A DNA stretch of 64,000 nt from Chamaesiphon sp041738715 (GTDB lineage: Bacteria > Cyanobacteriota > Cyanobacteriia > Cyanobacteriales > Chamaesiphonaceae): the NCBI GenBank assembly GCA_041738715.1, contig JBGSPI010000103.1, forward strand, positions 1 through 64,000, given 5' to 3'. The notes beneath the pieces were generated by a model. The model saw only the letters and a program-made list of their open reading frames with translations, did no database searches and had not been told where the DNA came from. The translations under genes were made by a program, and so were the position numbers. Shown piece after piece: positions 26,656 through 36,151 of this stretch. Position 1 is the first letter of the stretch, and each line of letters starts with the position of its first letter.

Positions 26656-27360
26656 ATGAAAAATCACACCATCCTCGGATCGGTATCACTGCTAATCATC
26701 TTGCTTGCTACACCTAGTTATTCAGCCACATCTAGAAGGGAAATGGTAACTAACAATTTTGCGTCACTAAGGTTAAGTTTAAGTGCCGAACGCACAGATT
26801 TTGATCCCAATGCAACGATTACGAGTGTCTCACAGTTTAAGGATGTACAGCCAACTGATGAACATTTCATGGCATTACAATCTTTGACCGAGCGATATGG
26901 CATTGTTGTTGCTTATAAAGACGGTAATTTCCATGCAGAAATTCCACTCTCGCGCGGACAGTTTGCGCTGTTTCTTGATCGAGGTTTAGGCGTAGTCTCG
27001 GAATTGGCAACAATGGCTAAATACAAAAATGTTTATCAACGATTTTCGGCGCATAATCTGAGGTTAAATTCAGTTGCTAAAATCAAAGATTTAGCTCCGA
27101 ACAGTCCGTATTATCAAGCTGTAAAATCTTTGACAGAACGCTACGGCATTAATTTCGTCGATGTCGATGGCAAGTTTAGACCGGAAAAACCAGTCACAGA
27201 AAAAGAGTTGCAAGATTGGCTCGATGGCGTTTTCAGTACTGGCAAAAGCTCGCCTGTTAGTACTAAAAATATCAATCGAGGTCAGTTTGCGCTGAAATTT
27301 AATCATGCACTTGATGATATTAATGAACGAATCGGCAAATCGTTAGATCAAAATAAATAG
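26656..27360 (+). CDS. Exported S-layer-homology (SLH)-like protein
   Basis: A 234-residue protein with a signal peptide (HTILGSVSLLIILLATPSYS). Two SLH-like repeats follow, at about 55-115 (FKDVQPTDEHFMALQSLTER, then GNFHAEIPLSRGQFALFL) and about 140-195 (IKDLAPNSPYYQAVKSLTER). In cyanobacteria SLH domains usually bind cell-wall polysaccharide; without a porin or enzyme part this one may be a small wall-bound or periplasmic protein. It is the first of three exported proteins in the same direction. Confidence 0.7.
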   Translation: MKNHTILGSVSLLIILLATPSYSATSRREMVTNNFASLRLSLSAERTDFDPNATITSVSQFKDVQPTDEHFMALQSLTERYGIVVAYKDGNFHAEIPLSRGQFALFLDRGLGVVSELATMAKYKNVYQRFSAHNLRLNSVAKIKDLAPNSPYYQAVKSLTERYGINFVDVDGKFRPEKPVTEKELQDWLDGVFSTGKSSPVSTKNINRGQFALKFNHALDDINERIGKSLDQNK

Positions 27361-27493
27361 ATTAGGTTTATTAGTAAATATATCAATCAAACTGGGTAGG
27401 TTTTGATCGAACATTATGAAGCACAAAAGCTCTATTACTTCCAATTTAATCTCGATCGCGTCTGAGTCCTAATCATCAATTTATTTAAACACT

Positions 27494-29554
27494 ATGAAAC
27501 GGTTACTTTCTTCATTTTATCTAACACTTACACTAACTCTAACTGCGTCCGCACCAATCTCAATCCTGGTGACAACAACTAACGTTCGTGCCGCTGAAGA
27601 TCAGAGCTTGTACTATAACTTTGGCAATCAAAAAATTCCCCTCTCAGTTCGCACCGATGCAATCGCCGTAGCCATGAAAAAAATTCGTGGCTCTGGCAAA
27701 AGTTCGCTCTCCCTGCTGGAACAGGACTTTGGGACGACGGTAATTCGTGGTGGGGCAAAATCTAGGGCAACTACTCAGGTTCGATCAATCGGGCAAAAAT
27801 ATGCCGTCCTCACGGCGACAAACGACCTCCGTGGTGGTGAAAAACTCAAGCAGCAAGCGGAAACAAAACCCTATATTGAAGCCACTCTACCCGTCTTAAA
27901 AATCACTGGTAAATCGAGTAGTTTAGTCTTGCCAAATGAAACGATCGTTAAATTCAAACCAGGAATTTCTCCAACCGATCGAGATACCATTCTCCGGCAA
28001 AATCGCTTCAATCCAAAATCAGCTAAAGAACTAAAATTTGCCCCAGGTTTGTACCTTGTCAAAGCAGAAACAGCCAGAGGACTTGAAGTTCTCACTGCGG
28101 CAAATCAATTGAGCCAAGCTCCAGGTGTTCAATCTTCGATGCCTAACTTCATTGAAATTCAATCTACACCGAATCAGAGTGGATTCGGTGGTGGTGAAAT
28201 CAGCCCAGCCACAATTAAATCTGCGGTTAATGATCAACCCAAAAAACTATTAGCTGGCTTAAATCTCCGCGCTCTTCAATGGCATATCGACAGTCGATCG
28301 ATGATTGGTAAAATGGGCATGGCAGCCAGCCGCACTGATGTTTATGCCCCAGAAGTCTGGCAGCGCGGAAAACGTGGTGATGGGGTGGTAGTTGCCGTCA
28401 TTGATAATCTGATTCAATGGGATCATCCAGCCCTCGCCAATCGAATCGCTACAGTAGATTGTAACGCCCAAAAATTAATGGCTTGTGCCCCAGGGGAAAA
28501 GCATGGTTGGGATTTCAGCGATGATGAAGAAGGTGATAACGATACCCGCATCAGTGCAGCGGAATTAGACAAACTCCGCCCCGAAATTGAAGAAAGCTTG
28601 AAATCCGATTCATTTCTCGCTGCCAAGTATGCCGAGGGCATTGCCCGTTACAAAGCTAAGAATCCTGGCGAATCTGACGATCGAATTTTGACATCATTAC
28701 GCAACTATCTGCGGCAGAATGCTGTAGCCAGCTTTCATGGCACCATGTCTACAGGGATGATTGCGGGTAGTGCCAGCAATGGGTTTCAAGGTATCGCGCC
28801 AAATGTCAAGATTTTACCTGTTCGAGCGGGTAATTTGGGTCGATCTCTATCTGTCACCGCCATCTTAAATAGTATCGGCTATGCTGCCGATCGCGGTGCC
28901 GATGTGATTAATATGAGCTTTGGTTCCGATCTGCCCAATGAGCTACAATCAAATCTGATTGCCGATCTCCAAAAGCAATACCCCAAGCTAGTATTTGTCG
29001 CCGCAGCGGGAAATGAAAATACCCCGACTAGTGGTTATCCAGCCGCCTTTCCTGATGTGATTTCCGTGGGAGCCATCAGTGTGAAGGGGACGCGGGCTGC
29101 CTATAGCAACTTTGGGACCCGGCTAGATGTAGTTGCACCTGGCGGCGATCCGAGTGTCGATGGTGGGGTGCTGACTCTGAGCGGGATTGGGGCTAATGGC
29201 TTTTGGACAAGTGCCCAGCAAGCTCCTGGCGATTTTGCCCCCTTCCAGGATCGGCGGGGCTACTATATTTTTACTGAGGGTACTTCCTTTGCTGCACCTA
29301 CGGTGGCGGGGGTCATTGCGCTGATGAAATCTGCCGATCCCCAACGGAAGCTCACCGCTCGGCAATATCGGGAAATTCTCCTGAAGATGAGTAGTAGAGC
29401 CAATCTTCGTCTCACCAGTGATGAATCAGCCGCTTTTGCTACTAATCTGGCTGCGGGTAAAGCACCAAATATCAGTGGGGAAGAGTTCTATTTTGGTAAT
29501 GGGTTGGTGAATGCTGATAAAGCTGTTGCTGCGGTTGAACAGATGCAACGCTAG
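27494..29554 (+). CDS. Exported S8 (subtilisin-like) serine peptidase
   Basis: A 686-residue secreted peptidase. After the signal (residues 1-33, ending VRAAED) come an N-terminal prodomain-like region with LPNETIVKFKPGISPTDRD and YLVKAETARGLEVLTAANQ, and a subtilase domain from about 270. The triad is Asp304 (AVIDNLIQWDHPAL), His415 (FHGTMSTGMIAG) and Ser598 (EGTSFAAPTVAG), with the oxyanion Asn507 (AAAGN). The Asp motif is DNL rather than the usual D-S/T-G, and about 110 residues separate Asp from His, so it has an unusual insert rich in acidic and helical residues. Its substrate is unknown. It is 119 bases before the TPR-CHAT gene. Confidence 0.85.
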   Translation: MKRLLSSFYLTLTLTLTASAPISILVTTTNVRAAEDQSLYYNFGNQKIPLSVRTDAIAVAMKKIRGSGKSSLSLLEQDFGTTVIRGGAKSRATTQVRSIGQKYAVLTATNDLRGGEKLKQQAETKPYIEATLPVLKITGKSSSLVLPNETIVKFKPGISPTDRDTILRQNRFNPKSAKELKFAPGLYLVKAETARGLEVLTAANQLSQAPGVQSSMPNFIEIQSTPNQSGFGGGEISPATIKSAVNDQPKKLLAGLNLRALQWHIDSRSMIGKMGMAASRTDVYAPEVWQRGKRGDGVVVAVIDNLIQWDHPALANRIATVDCNAQKLMACAPGEKHGWDFSDDEEGDNDTRISAAELDKLRPEIEESLKSDSFLAAKYAEGIARYKAKNPGESDDRILTSLRNYLRQNAVASFHGTMSTGMIAGSASNGFQGIAPNVKILPVRAGNLGRSLSVTAILNSIGYAADRGADVINMSFGSDLPNELQSNLIADLQKQYPKLVFVAAAGNENTPTSGYPAAFPDVISVGAISVKGTRAAYSNFGTRLDVVAPGGDPSVDGGVLTLSGIGANGFWTSAQQAPGDFAPFQDRRGYYIFTEGTSFAAPTVAGVIALMKSADPQRKLTARQYREILLKMSSRANLRLTSDESAAFATNLAAGKAPNISGEEFYFGNGLVNADKAVAAVEQMQR

Positions 29555-29592
29555 AGTCTTTCTTCAGGCTCTAAATTGGCTGGTGATGCTAT

Positions 29593-29621
29593 ATCCGCGA
29601 CTTCTTAGAGAAGTCGCGGAT
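29593..29621. repeat. Perfect 13-bp hairpin between S8 and CHAT genes
   Basis: ATCCGCGACTTCT, a 3-base loop and its exact complement AGAAGTCGCGGAT. It has no T-tract. It could be a weak transcription stop or a copy of an interspersed palindromic repeat. Confidence 0.75.
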
Positions 29622-29673
29622 GTATCTCGACCTGGTTTCAATGGCTGTTTAAATCAACAAAAAACCCACAGAA

Positions 29674-32490
29674 ATGAATCCCACTGACTCTCTAACTTCA
29701 CGATTACTTTGTCTCATCATTAGTTGTCCAGTTATCTTAACTAGCTCGATTGGCATTTTACCAGTACTAGCTCAATCAAATAATCTCGATCGACAAATTG
29801 AAGCAGCCAAATTTAATCAAGATGGCTTAAATTTAGTTGAAAAAGGGGACTTTAAGGCGGCTTTAGTCAAATATCAACAGGCTCTCGATCGCTACCGAGC
29901 CATTAGCGATCGATTAAATGAAGGTACTGTTTTGGGTAATATTTGTATGGCTAACTATATCCAAGGACAACCAAATATTGCGCTGAAGATGTGCCAAAAA
30001 TCTCTGGAAATTGCTAAGGAAACAAGCGATCGCGAAGGAATTAGTATTAATCTAAATAGTATCGGTTTGATTTATCAAAGTATTGGTAAATACGATCTGT
30101 CGATCGATTATTTTCAACAAGCTCTACCTATTTTTCGAGAACTCCAAAATCGAAATCGGGAAGCGACGGTGTTATATAATCTGGGATTTGTCTATAGTTC
30201 CCAGAGTAAGTATCCCCAAGCCTTAGAATTATACTCACAAGCTCTCAAACTGAGTCAAGCAATCGGCGATCGATCGGGTGAAGGACAAGTTATCTCTGGT
30301 ATCGGTTTAATTTATTTAGTTCAGGGTGAATATACTCGATCGTTAGAACTATTCCAACAAGCTCAAAAAATAGCCCTAGAAATTAATGATCGAGCGGGAA
30401 TTGGTGCAGCATTAGGCAATATTGGACAGACCTATTTTTATTTAGCCGACTATCCTCAAGCTCTCAAATATTTTGATCGAGCTATTCAGATCTTTAGGTC
30501 GCTTAATTACCTAGCCCAGGTCGGCGTAAATCTCAACAATCAAGGTAATGCCTATAATTACTTAGGGCAATATCCTCAGGCACTCTTGTCTTTTGAAAGT
30601 GCCTTAGAAATTTATCAAGTTACTGAAAACAGGGCAGAAGAAGCTATAACATTATCAAATATTGCTACTGTTTATCAAATTTTTGGTCAATACGATCGAG
30701 CCTTAAAATATTATCAGTCAGCACTATCGATCGCTAAAAATATTGGTAATAAAAATACCGAAGGTACCGTAGCTGGAAATATCGGACTGATTTATTATCG
30801 ACGCGGGCAATATCTGGACGCACAGAAATATTATCAACAGGCTTTAGTTATTCACCAAGTCACAGGTAATCGAGAACAAATCAGTACTACTCTGAATAAT
30901 TTAGCTGAAAATTATTATGGTTTGAATGATTATAATCAAGCATTAATCACTCATAGCCAAGCCCTCAAGATCAAAGAAGAGATTGGCAGTCAAGCCGGAG
31001 TTGCGCAGATTCTCAATAATATTGGCAATGATTATTTCGTACTTGGTCAAGTTGAAAAGTCTCTGAGCTACTCGCATAACGCCGCAGAAACTGCTCGAAA
31101 AATTAAATATCGAGAAATTGAAGGAATCGCCCTGACAAACCAAGGTAAAGCCCTGTACAAACTCGATCGACTCGTCGCCGCAGAAGCCCCACTTCGCGCA
31201 GCGATCGATATTTGGGAATCGATGCGAGCGGGATTAATTGACAAAGATAAAATATCCCTCCAAGATCGGATTAAATTTACCTACGATCTATTGCAAAAAG
31301 TACTGATCGAGCAAAATAAACCCGAGGCAGCCCTCGAAATTGCCGAGCGAGGTAGAGCTAGAGTCCTCGTCGAACTTCTCGCCAGCAAAATTCCTACTAT
31401 CAGTAGTAATACCAGTCAAAAAATTAGACAAGCCCCCAATCTTTCCAAAATTCAAAGTATTGCCCGCGCTCAAAATGCTACGCTAGTTGAATATTCGATC
31501 GTTGACGATCTGATTTTCATCTGGGTGATCAAACCCACCGGAAAAATCACCTTTTACCAAAGTCAACTTCCAGCAAAAACAACTCTCAAGGATCTGGTGA
31601 TCTCCACTCGCGATGGCATTGGTGCAAATCGCGGACGACGAAATCAATCCAATGAATCTCCCAGCCAGACAGGTGGGAATCTGCGGCAACTCCACACATT
31701 ACTCATCGCCCCCATCGCCAAAGATCTGCCAGCCAATCCAGCAGAGCGCGTCATTATTCTCCCCCAAAATGAACTCTTTCTCGTGCCTTTCGCCGCGCTC
31801 CAAAATGCTCAAGGGCAATATCTGATCCAACAACATACCCTGAGTATTGCCCCTTCCATTCAAGTCCTCGCACTCACTCAAACTAAACTCAAGTTTACGC
31901 AAACAGCACCGCTAGTCGTCGGCAATCCAGTTATGCCGATTCGTGACGGCATTCAACTGGAAAATCTGTCTGGAGCCGAAGCTGAAGCTAAATCGATCTC
32001 GGAAATTTTACAAGTTAAACCGCTGCTTGGCGCACAGGCTGATAAACAAAAAATCATCAAACTGATGCCGCAAGCTTCGATTATTCATCTAGCCACTCAC
32101 GGATTCTTTGATTCCGTTAATGGCAATATTCCTGGAGAAATTGCCCTCACCAATGGTTTTCTCACTGCTGGGGAAATCTTCGATATGCAGTTGTCGGCAG
32201 ATTTGGTTGTATTGAGTGCCTGCGATACTGGACGTGGTAACTTAACTGGGGATGGTGTGGTGGGCTTATCTCGCTCTCTAGTAGTAGCTGGAGTTCCTTC
32301 GGTGATGGTGTCATTATGGGCAGTCAGCGATGAGGCGACAAAGGCACTGATGGAAGAGTTTTATGGCAATCTACGGGTGAAAAAAATTGGCAAAGCGCAA
32401 GCTCTGCGACAGGCAATGTTGACAACGATGAAGGATTATCCCAATCCGAACTTTTGGGCTGCTTTTACGCTGATTGGGGAGGGAAGATAG
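29674..32490 (+). CDS. Exported TPR-CHAT protein
   Basis: A 938-residue protein with an N-terminal signal (LLCLIISCPVILTSSIGILP, then VLAQ). About ten or more TPR repeats of 40 residues run from about 45 to 560 (YQQALDRYRAISDRLNEGT-type units). The C-terminal CHAT (caspase HetF-associated with TPR) domain has catalytic His809 in HLATHGFF and Cys850 in LSACDTGRGNLTG. CHAT proteins in cyanobacteria are caspase-like peptidases or scaffolds, as in HetF. Both catalytic residues are present, so it could be active in the periplasm or outside, where the adjacent S8 protease and SLH protein also go. Confidence 0.88.
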   Translation: MNPTDSLTSRLLCLIISCPVILTSSIGILPVLAQSNNLDRQIEAAKFNQDGLNLVEKGDFKAALVKYQQALDRYRAISDRLNEGTVLGNICMANYIQGQPNIALKMCQKSLEIAKETSDREGISINLNSIGLIYQSIGKYDLSIDYFQQALPIFRELQNRNREATVLYNLGFVYSSQSKYPQALELYSQALKLSQAIGDRSGEGQVISGIGLIYLVQGEYTRSLELFQQAQKIALEINDRAGIGAALGNIGQTYFYLADYPQALKYFDRAIQIFRSLNYLAQVGVNLNNQGNAYNYLGQYPQALLSFESALEIYQVTENRAEEAITLSNIATVYQIFGQYDRALKYYQSALSIAKNIGNKNTEGTVAGNIGLIYYRRGQYLDAQKYYQQALVIHQVTGNREQISTTLNNLAENYYGLNDYNQALITHSQALKIKEEIGSQAGVAQILNNIGNDYFVLGQVEKSLSYSHNAAETARKIKYREIEGIALTNQGKALYKLDRLVAAEAPLRAAIDIWESMRAGLIDKDKISLQDRIKFTYDLLQKVLIEQNKPEAALEIAERGRARVLVELLASKIPTISSNTSQKIRQAPNLSKIQSIARAQNATLVEYSIVDDLIFIWVIKPTGKITFYQSQLPAKTTLKDLVISTRDGIGANRGRRNQSNESPSQTGGNLRQLHTLLIAPIAKDLPANPAERVIILPQNELFLVPFAALQNAQGQYLIQQHTLSIAPSIQVLALTQTKLKFTQTAPLVVGNPVMPIRDGIQLENLSGAEAEAKSISEILQVKPLLGAQADKQKIIKLMPQASIIHLATHGFFDSVNGNIPGEIALTNGFLTAGEIFDMQLSADLVVLSACDTGRGNLTGDGVVGLSRSLVVAGVPSVMVSLWAVSDEATKALMEEFYGNLRVKKIGKAQALRQAMLTTMKDYPNPNFWAAFTLIGEGR

Positions 32491-32499
32491 ACGATAGAA

Positions 32500-32808
32500 T
32501 TACTTATTCTGCTTGCGCTTCTTGTATTCTCGGATAAAAGTTTGTTCGTAGGCGGCACGACAACCGCGATCGTAACCACGATCGTAATCCTTACTCTTCG
32601 GGGTTTCAATACGGCAAGTGGCATTCGTGTGCATCGAATTTGTTCCTGCTTCGCCGGAACCATCCATTTTGCCAATCTTTTTACCTACAGCTACGCCAGC
32701 AGCATAACCCGCTCGATATTGCTTGGGGGTAGCTGCGCTCGGAGTCGAAAGGGCGACCGAAATTATCAATCCTGTTAACATGATTGCGACTATTCGATCG
32801 ATCCCCAT
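32500..32808 (-). CDS. Small exported protein of unknown function
   Basis: A 102-residue protein with a signal peptide (RIVAIMLTGLIISVALSTPS) and a mature part rich in Gly, Lys and Asp with a paired motif YDRGYDRGC. It has three Cys-containing positions near the end. I start at the ATG at 32808, eight bases after an AGGTGG ribosome-binding site, rather than the GTG four codons earlier. It is convergent with the CHAT gene, 9 bases away, and upstream of it on the same strand lies tatA. I do not recognise the family. Confidence 0.6.
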   Translation of the reverse strand: MGIDRIVAIMLTGLIISVALSTPSAATPKQYRAGYAAGVAVGKKIGKMDGSGEAGTNSMHTNATCRIETPKSKDYDRGYDRGCRAAYEQTFIREYKKRKQNK

Positions 32809-32831
32809 AAAGCTAACCACCTGACGAAAAC

Positions 32832-33080
32832 CTAGGAATTACTGTCGGATTTACTACTAGCCTCAGCCGATTCAATTTGACTGGGTGTTTTTACCGCAGT
32901 TTCGATTGCATCTACTTCTTTCTTAAATTCAGCCTGGAAATCATTCGATGCTTCTTGGAAGCCTTTGATCGCCTTACCCAAACTTTTGCCGATTTCTGGT
33001 AATTTCTTGGGACCAAATACTAATAACACGACCACCGCGATCGCGATAGTTTCTGGCAAACCGATCCCAAAAAAGTTCAT
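32832..33080 (-). CDS. tatA: Sec-independent translocase TatA/E-family protein
   Basis: An 82-residue single-helix protein for export of folded proteins across the cytoplasmic and thylakoid membranes. It has the TatA signature: a short hydrophobic helix (LPETIAIAVVVLLVFGPK), the FGPKKLPEIGKSLGKAI hinge and amphipathic helix, and a charged tail. TatA, TatB and TatE are hard to separate by sequence in cyanobacteria; the tail length fits TatA. Confidence 0.9.
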   Translation of the reverse strand: MNFFGIGLPETIAIAVVVLLVFGPKKLPEIGKSLGKAIKGFQEASNDFQAEFKKEVDAIETAVKTPSQIESAEASSKSDSNS

Positions 33081-33227
33081 AATACCCTTCCTCGTAATTA
33101 TGCCGACAGTATATTTGTCAGACTGATACAGTTATTGTAGCCAAATTTACCATTTGTTTGTTGACAAGAAGATCGGGTGTGAGATCGATTTAACTTACTC
33201 ATCCCCAATCTCCAGCCACCATCAAGC

Positions 33228-33431
33228 CTACTGTCCGCCACCACTCCAGTCAACAGAAAAACTATCGAGGACGAGAGAGTTATTGTAGATTTGCAGAATG
33301 ATCAGTAAAAAGACTGCAAAAAGTAGCATAAATACACCCATTACTGGAGTAGTGCCCCAACCAGGGACGACTTTACCATATTCAGCATTTAAGGGTCTGA
33401 GAATATCTCCTAATTTAGTGCGTTGCGCCAT
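33228..33431 (-). CDS. psbH: Photosystem II protein PsbH
   Basis: A 67-residue single-helix PSII protein (TKLGDILRPLNAEYGKVVPG, then WGTTPVMGVFMLLFAVFLLI). The cyanobacterial form lacks the long phosphorylated N-terminus of chloroplast PsbH. It stabilises CP47 and the QB region. It is divergent from psbN, the usual cyanobacterial and plastid arrangement. Confidence 0.96.
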   Translation of the reverse strand: MAQRTKLGDILRPLNAEYGKVVPGWGTTPVMGVFMLLFAVFLLIILQIYNNSLVLDSFSVDWSGGGQ

Positions 33432-33644
33432 ATTTCACCAGTGATGTTATGTAATTAATAAAAACTTCGTGGAAATCTTCCACATCCTTAAGTCTACCAA
33501 AGAAAATTATAGTTCTTGCGTTATCTAGCTGCCGACTAAGGAAATTAGCACCCGATCGCCTACCAGAATTTTAGCTCTTTTGGTAAATTTTTGTAAAATT
33601 CATTAATATTGTAAGAGAAACAACATAGCAAATTTAATTTAATG

Positions 33645-33776
33645 ATGGATTCCGCAACAGTTCTTAGCATTACCTTGGCCGCAACGGTCGTCCTTACCAC
33701 CGCCTATGGTTTATATATTTCATTTGGTCCTGCATCCAAACAACTTGCCGATCCTTTTGACGAACATGAAGACTAA
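33645..33776 (+). CDS. psbN: Photosystem II biogenesis protein PsbN
   Basis: A 43-residue single-helix protein (MDSATVLSITLAATVVLT, then a GPASKQLADPFDEHED end), matching PsbN. In plants it is needed for PSII assembly and repair but is not a stable subunit. An in-frame ATG directly before (33642) would add one Met. Like other cyanobacterial psbN it is divergent from psbH with about 213 bases of shared spacer. Confidence 0.94.
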   Translation: MDSATVLSITLAATVVLTTAYGLYISFGPASKQLADPFDEHED

Positions 33777-33820
33777 ATGGGGACTGGGGGACGAGGGGAC
33801 GAGGGGACTGGGGGACTGTT
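33777..33820. repeat. GGGGACTGG/GGGGACGA short tandem repeat
   Basis: Repeated units GGGGACTGG, GGGGACGA directly after the psbN stop, similar to the array beside rsmB (15448-15500). Confidence 0.75.
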
Positions 33821-33885
33821 CACACTTCGACAGGCTCAGCGCAAGCTGTCAACTAACCCCTAACCCCTAATCCCTAATCTCTAGC

Positions 33886-35085
33886 CTAGCGATTTCGCTG
33901 TGACCAGACTCGCGTGGGGAGACCCCAGACGTAGATAAAGCCTTCGGCTGCTTTGTGGTCGAATTGGTCTTCTGCACCATAAGTAGCGAGGTCCATATCA
34001 TACAGACTATTGTCCGACTGTCGCCCGACAATCACGGCATTGCCCTTAAATAGCTTGATGCGGATAGTGCCAGAGACTCGCGACTGGGTTTGTTCGATAA
34101 AAGCATCTAAGGCAGCTTTGAGGGGCGAATACCATAGACCGTTATACACTAGTTTGCTATAGGTTTCTTCAATCCCACGTTTGTATTGGCTGACATCACC
34201 GGTGAGAGTGAGGCTTTCCAGATCTCGGTGGGCTTGGATTAGCACTGACAATGCGGGGACTTCGTAGATTTCCCGTGATTTAATGCCGACGAGACGGTTT
34301 TCAACCATATCAATTCGACCGATGCCATGATTGCCGACGATTTGATTGAGCTTGGTAATTAGAGAAACCGGATCTAGATGGGCACCATTGACACTGACTG
34401 GAGCACCGCGATCGAAGCCAATTTCGATATACTCTGGTTCATTGGGTGTATTTTCGATCGCTTTAGTCAGTGCGTAGACTTCTTCGAGTGGTTCGTTCCA
34501 GGGATTTTCCAGTGGTCCGGCTTCAACACTTCTGCCGAGTAAATTTAAGTCCACACTGTAAGGAGAAGACTTTTTCACTGGGGAGGGAATACCGAATTTT
34601 TCACCGTAGGCAATCGTTTGTTCGCGGCTCATGCCCCATTCTCGTGCTGGTGCTAGCACTTTGAGGCTAGGATTGAGGGCAGCGATCGAAACATCAAATC
34701 TGACTTGATCGTTACCTTTACCAGTACAACCGTGAGCTACAGCATCTGCACCATATTCAGCCGCCGCTTCGACTAGCAATTTGGCAATCAAGGGACGAGC
34801 CAGAGCCGTAGACAGAGGATAGCGATTTTCGTAGAGTGCATTAGCTTTGAGCGCGGGGAAGGCATAATCGGCGATAAAACTTTCGGTGGCTTTAACCACG
34901 AGGGAAACGCTAGCACCGGAGGTTAGAGCTTTTTGACGAATCGGTTCTAATTCATCCCCTTGTCCTAAATCTGCGGCGAGGGTAATTACTTCTTCGACAC
35001 CCCATTCCTGTTTTAGATAGGGAATACATACGGAGGTATCGACTCCACCAGAATAAGCAAGTACAACTTTTTTAGCGCGACCCAT
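33886..35085 (-). CDS. argG: Argininosuccinate synthase
   Basis: A 399-residue enzyme that joins citrulline and aspartate using ATP in arginine synthesis. It has the PP-loop AYSGGVDTSVCIPYLKQE, the substrate segment AHGCTGKGNDQVRFD and the ending YVWGLPTRVW. Length is normal. Its promoter region (35086-35200) contains repeat sequence and an inverted repeat. Confidence 0.96.
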   Translation of the reverse strand: MGRAKKVVLAYSGGVDTSVCIPYLKQEWGVEEVITLAADLGQGDELEPIRQKALTSGASVSLVVKATESFIADYAFPALKANALYENRYPLSTALARPLIAKLLVEAAAEYGADAVAHGCTGKGNDQVRFDVSIAALNPSLKVLAPAREWGMSREQTIAYGEKFGIPSPVKKSSPYSVDLNLLGRSVEAGPLENPWNEPLEEVYALTKAIENTPNEPEYIEIGFDRGAPVSVNGAHLDPVSLITKLNQIVGNHGIGRIDMVENRLVGIKSREIYEVPALSVLIQAHRDLESLTLTGDVSQYKRGIEETYSKLVYNGLWYSPLKAALDAFIEQTQSRVSGTIRIKLFKGNAVIVGRQSDNSLYDMDLATYGAEDQFDHKAAEGFIYVWGLPTRVWSQRNR

Positions 35086-35120
35086 AGTTTTTAGAGAGTA
35101 GAGAGTAGGGAGTAGGGAGT

Positions 35121-35180
35121 AGGGGCGGGTTTATAAGATTGATGAGAACGTAGCCAGGGTTTGAGTTTAAAACCCGCCCC
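35121..35180. repeat. Inverted repeat (GGGGCGGGTTT type)
   Basis: Arms AGGGGCGGGTTT (35121-35132) and AAAACCCGCCCC (35169-35180) around about 36 bases. Related to the element at 10276-10339. It lies between argG and psbO. Confidence 0.65.
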
Positions 35181-35212
35181 ATCTAGGGAGTATGAAATAT
35201 CTGTGGCTGAAG

Positions 35213-35253
35213 CAAAAAGAACAGGTGCCATATCTTCAACGATACAGCACCTG
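35213..35253 (-). terminator. Rho-independent terminator of psbO
   Basis: On the minus strand a 13-bp stem (outer CAGGTGC/GCACCTG at 35222-35228 and 35247-35253, inner four pairs, two wobbles) with a 6-base loop is followed by a T-rich run (AAAAAGAA at 35214-35221 on the plus strand). It lies 70 bases after the psbO stop. Confidence 0.8.
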
Positions 35254-35323
35254 CTAGGAATATTCTAATCGATTGACTACCGATCGGTGGCTATCCATTA
35301 ACCACTATTCTCTGTCCCCTAAA

Positions 35324-36151
35324 TTAAGATTTAGTTTCTAGACGGGAGTAGAACAAACCGCGAATTTTTACTTCTTTAGGATCTAATGCACCTAAATCGG
35401 TGTCACTGGGTTGTTCGCTTTCAAAGATTCCGGCGATTTCACCAGTCTCACTGTTAACTTTGGCAACTTCAAATTTGATTTTGCCTTTCATTGTTTGAGC
35501 GCGTTTGGTGTTTTTCCGATCTCCTTCACGGTTTTTTGCTTCCGCTTGGAGTGCATTGGGACTAGTGTAACCACTAGCTACACCACGACCTTTGGGGTCG
35601 AGGAAGACAGCACCACGATAGGAGGGAACTTTGAATTCACCAGCAAAGTCGGTCGAAGTGTTGATGCTTTCAACTCCAGGTTCGCTGGTAGCAACTAACT
35701 CTTTGACGGTAAACAGGAACGGTACCAGTTCACCACCGGGCAGTTTGACAGTGATTGCTTGGAAATCAATTCCATCTTCTTCTGTGAATGTCAGGGTGCG
35801 ATCGGCAGATAAAGTAAGCGAACCTCTGATCTGGTCGAGACTGGAAGTTGCCCGTGTCATGACTTTACCTGCCACGAATTCAGCTTCTTGGCGTTTGTTT
35901 TGGGGTTCTTCTTTGACAAAGTAATTGGTAGGCTGGATGCACATATCTACCAATTGGTAGCTTTTGCTGGAATCTAGCGCAATGGAACCGCGACTAGTAT
36001 CGTCGATGGTCGGGCAGTTATTGGCTAATCCTGTGCCCCGAATATCATCGTATGTCAGTACTGTTGTAGCTGAGACTGGAGCATCACTGCAAGCCGTCAG
36101 CAAGCCAATACAGATGGCGAGCAGAGCGGCGACTAATCCGCGAAATTTCAT
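35324..36151 (-). CDS. psbO: Photosystem II manganese-stabilising protein PsbO
   Basis: A 275-residue extrinsic protein on the lumenal side of PSII that stabilises the oxygen-evolving cluster. The N-terminus is a signal with a lipobox-like LLTACSDAP, followed by the conserved TYDDIRGTGLANNCP and paired cysteines, the SLTLSADRTLTFTEEDGIDF strand region and KGRGVASGYTS. I start at the ATG at 36151, with GAGG seven bases upstream, not the TTG at 36163. A terminator follows. Confidence 0.96.
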   Translation of the reverse strand: MKFRGLVAALLAICIGLLTACSDAPVSATTVLTYDDIRGTGLANNCPTIDDTSRGSIALDSSKSYQLVDMCIQPTNYFVKEEPQNKRQEAEFVAGKVMTRATSSLDQIRGSLTLSADRTLTFTEEDGIDFQAITVKLPGGELVPFLFTVKELVATSEPGVESINTSTDFAGEFKVPSYRGAVFLDPKGRGVASGYTSPNALQAEAKNREGDRKNTKRAQTMKGKIKFEVAKVNSETGEIAGIFESEQPSDTDLGALDPKEVKIRGLFYSRLETKS

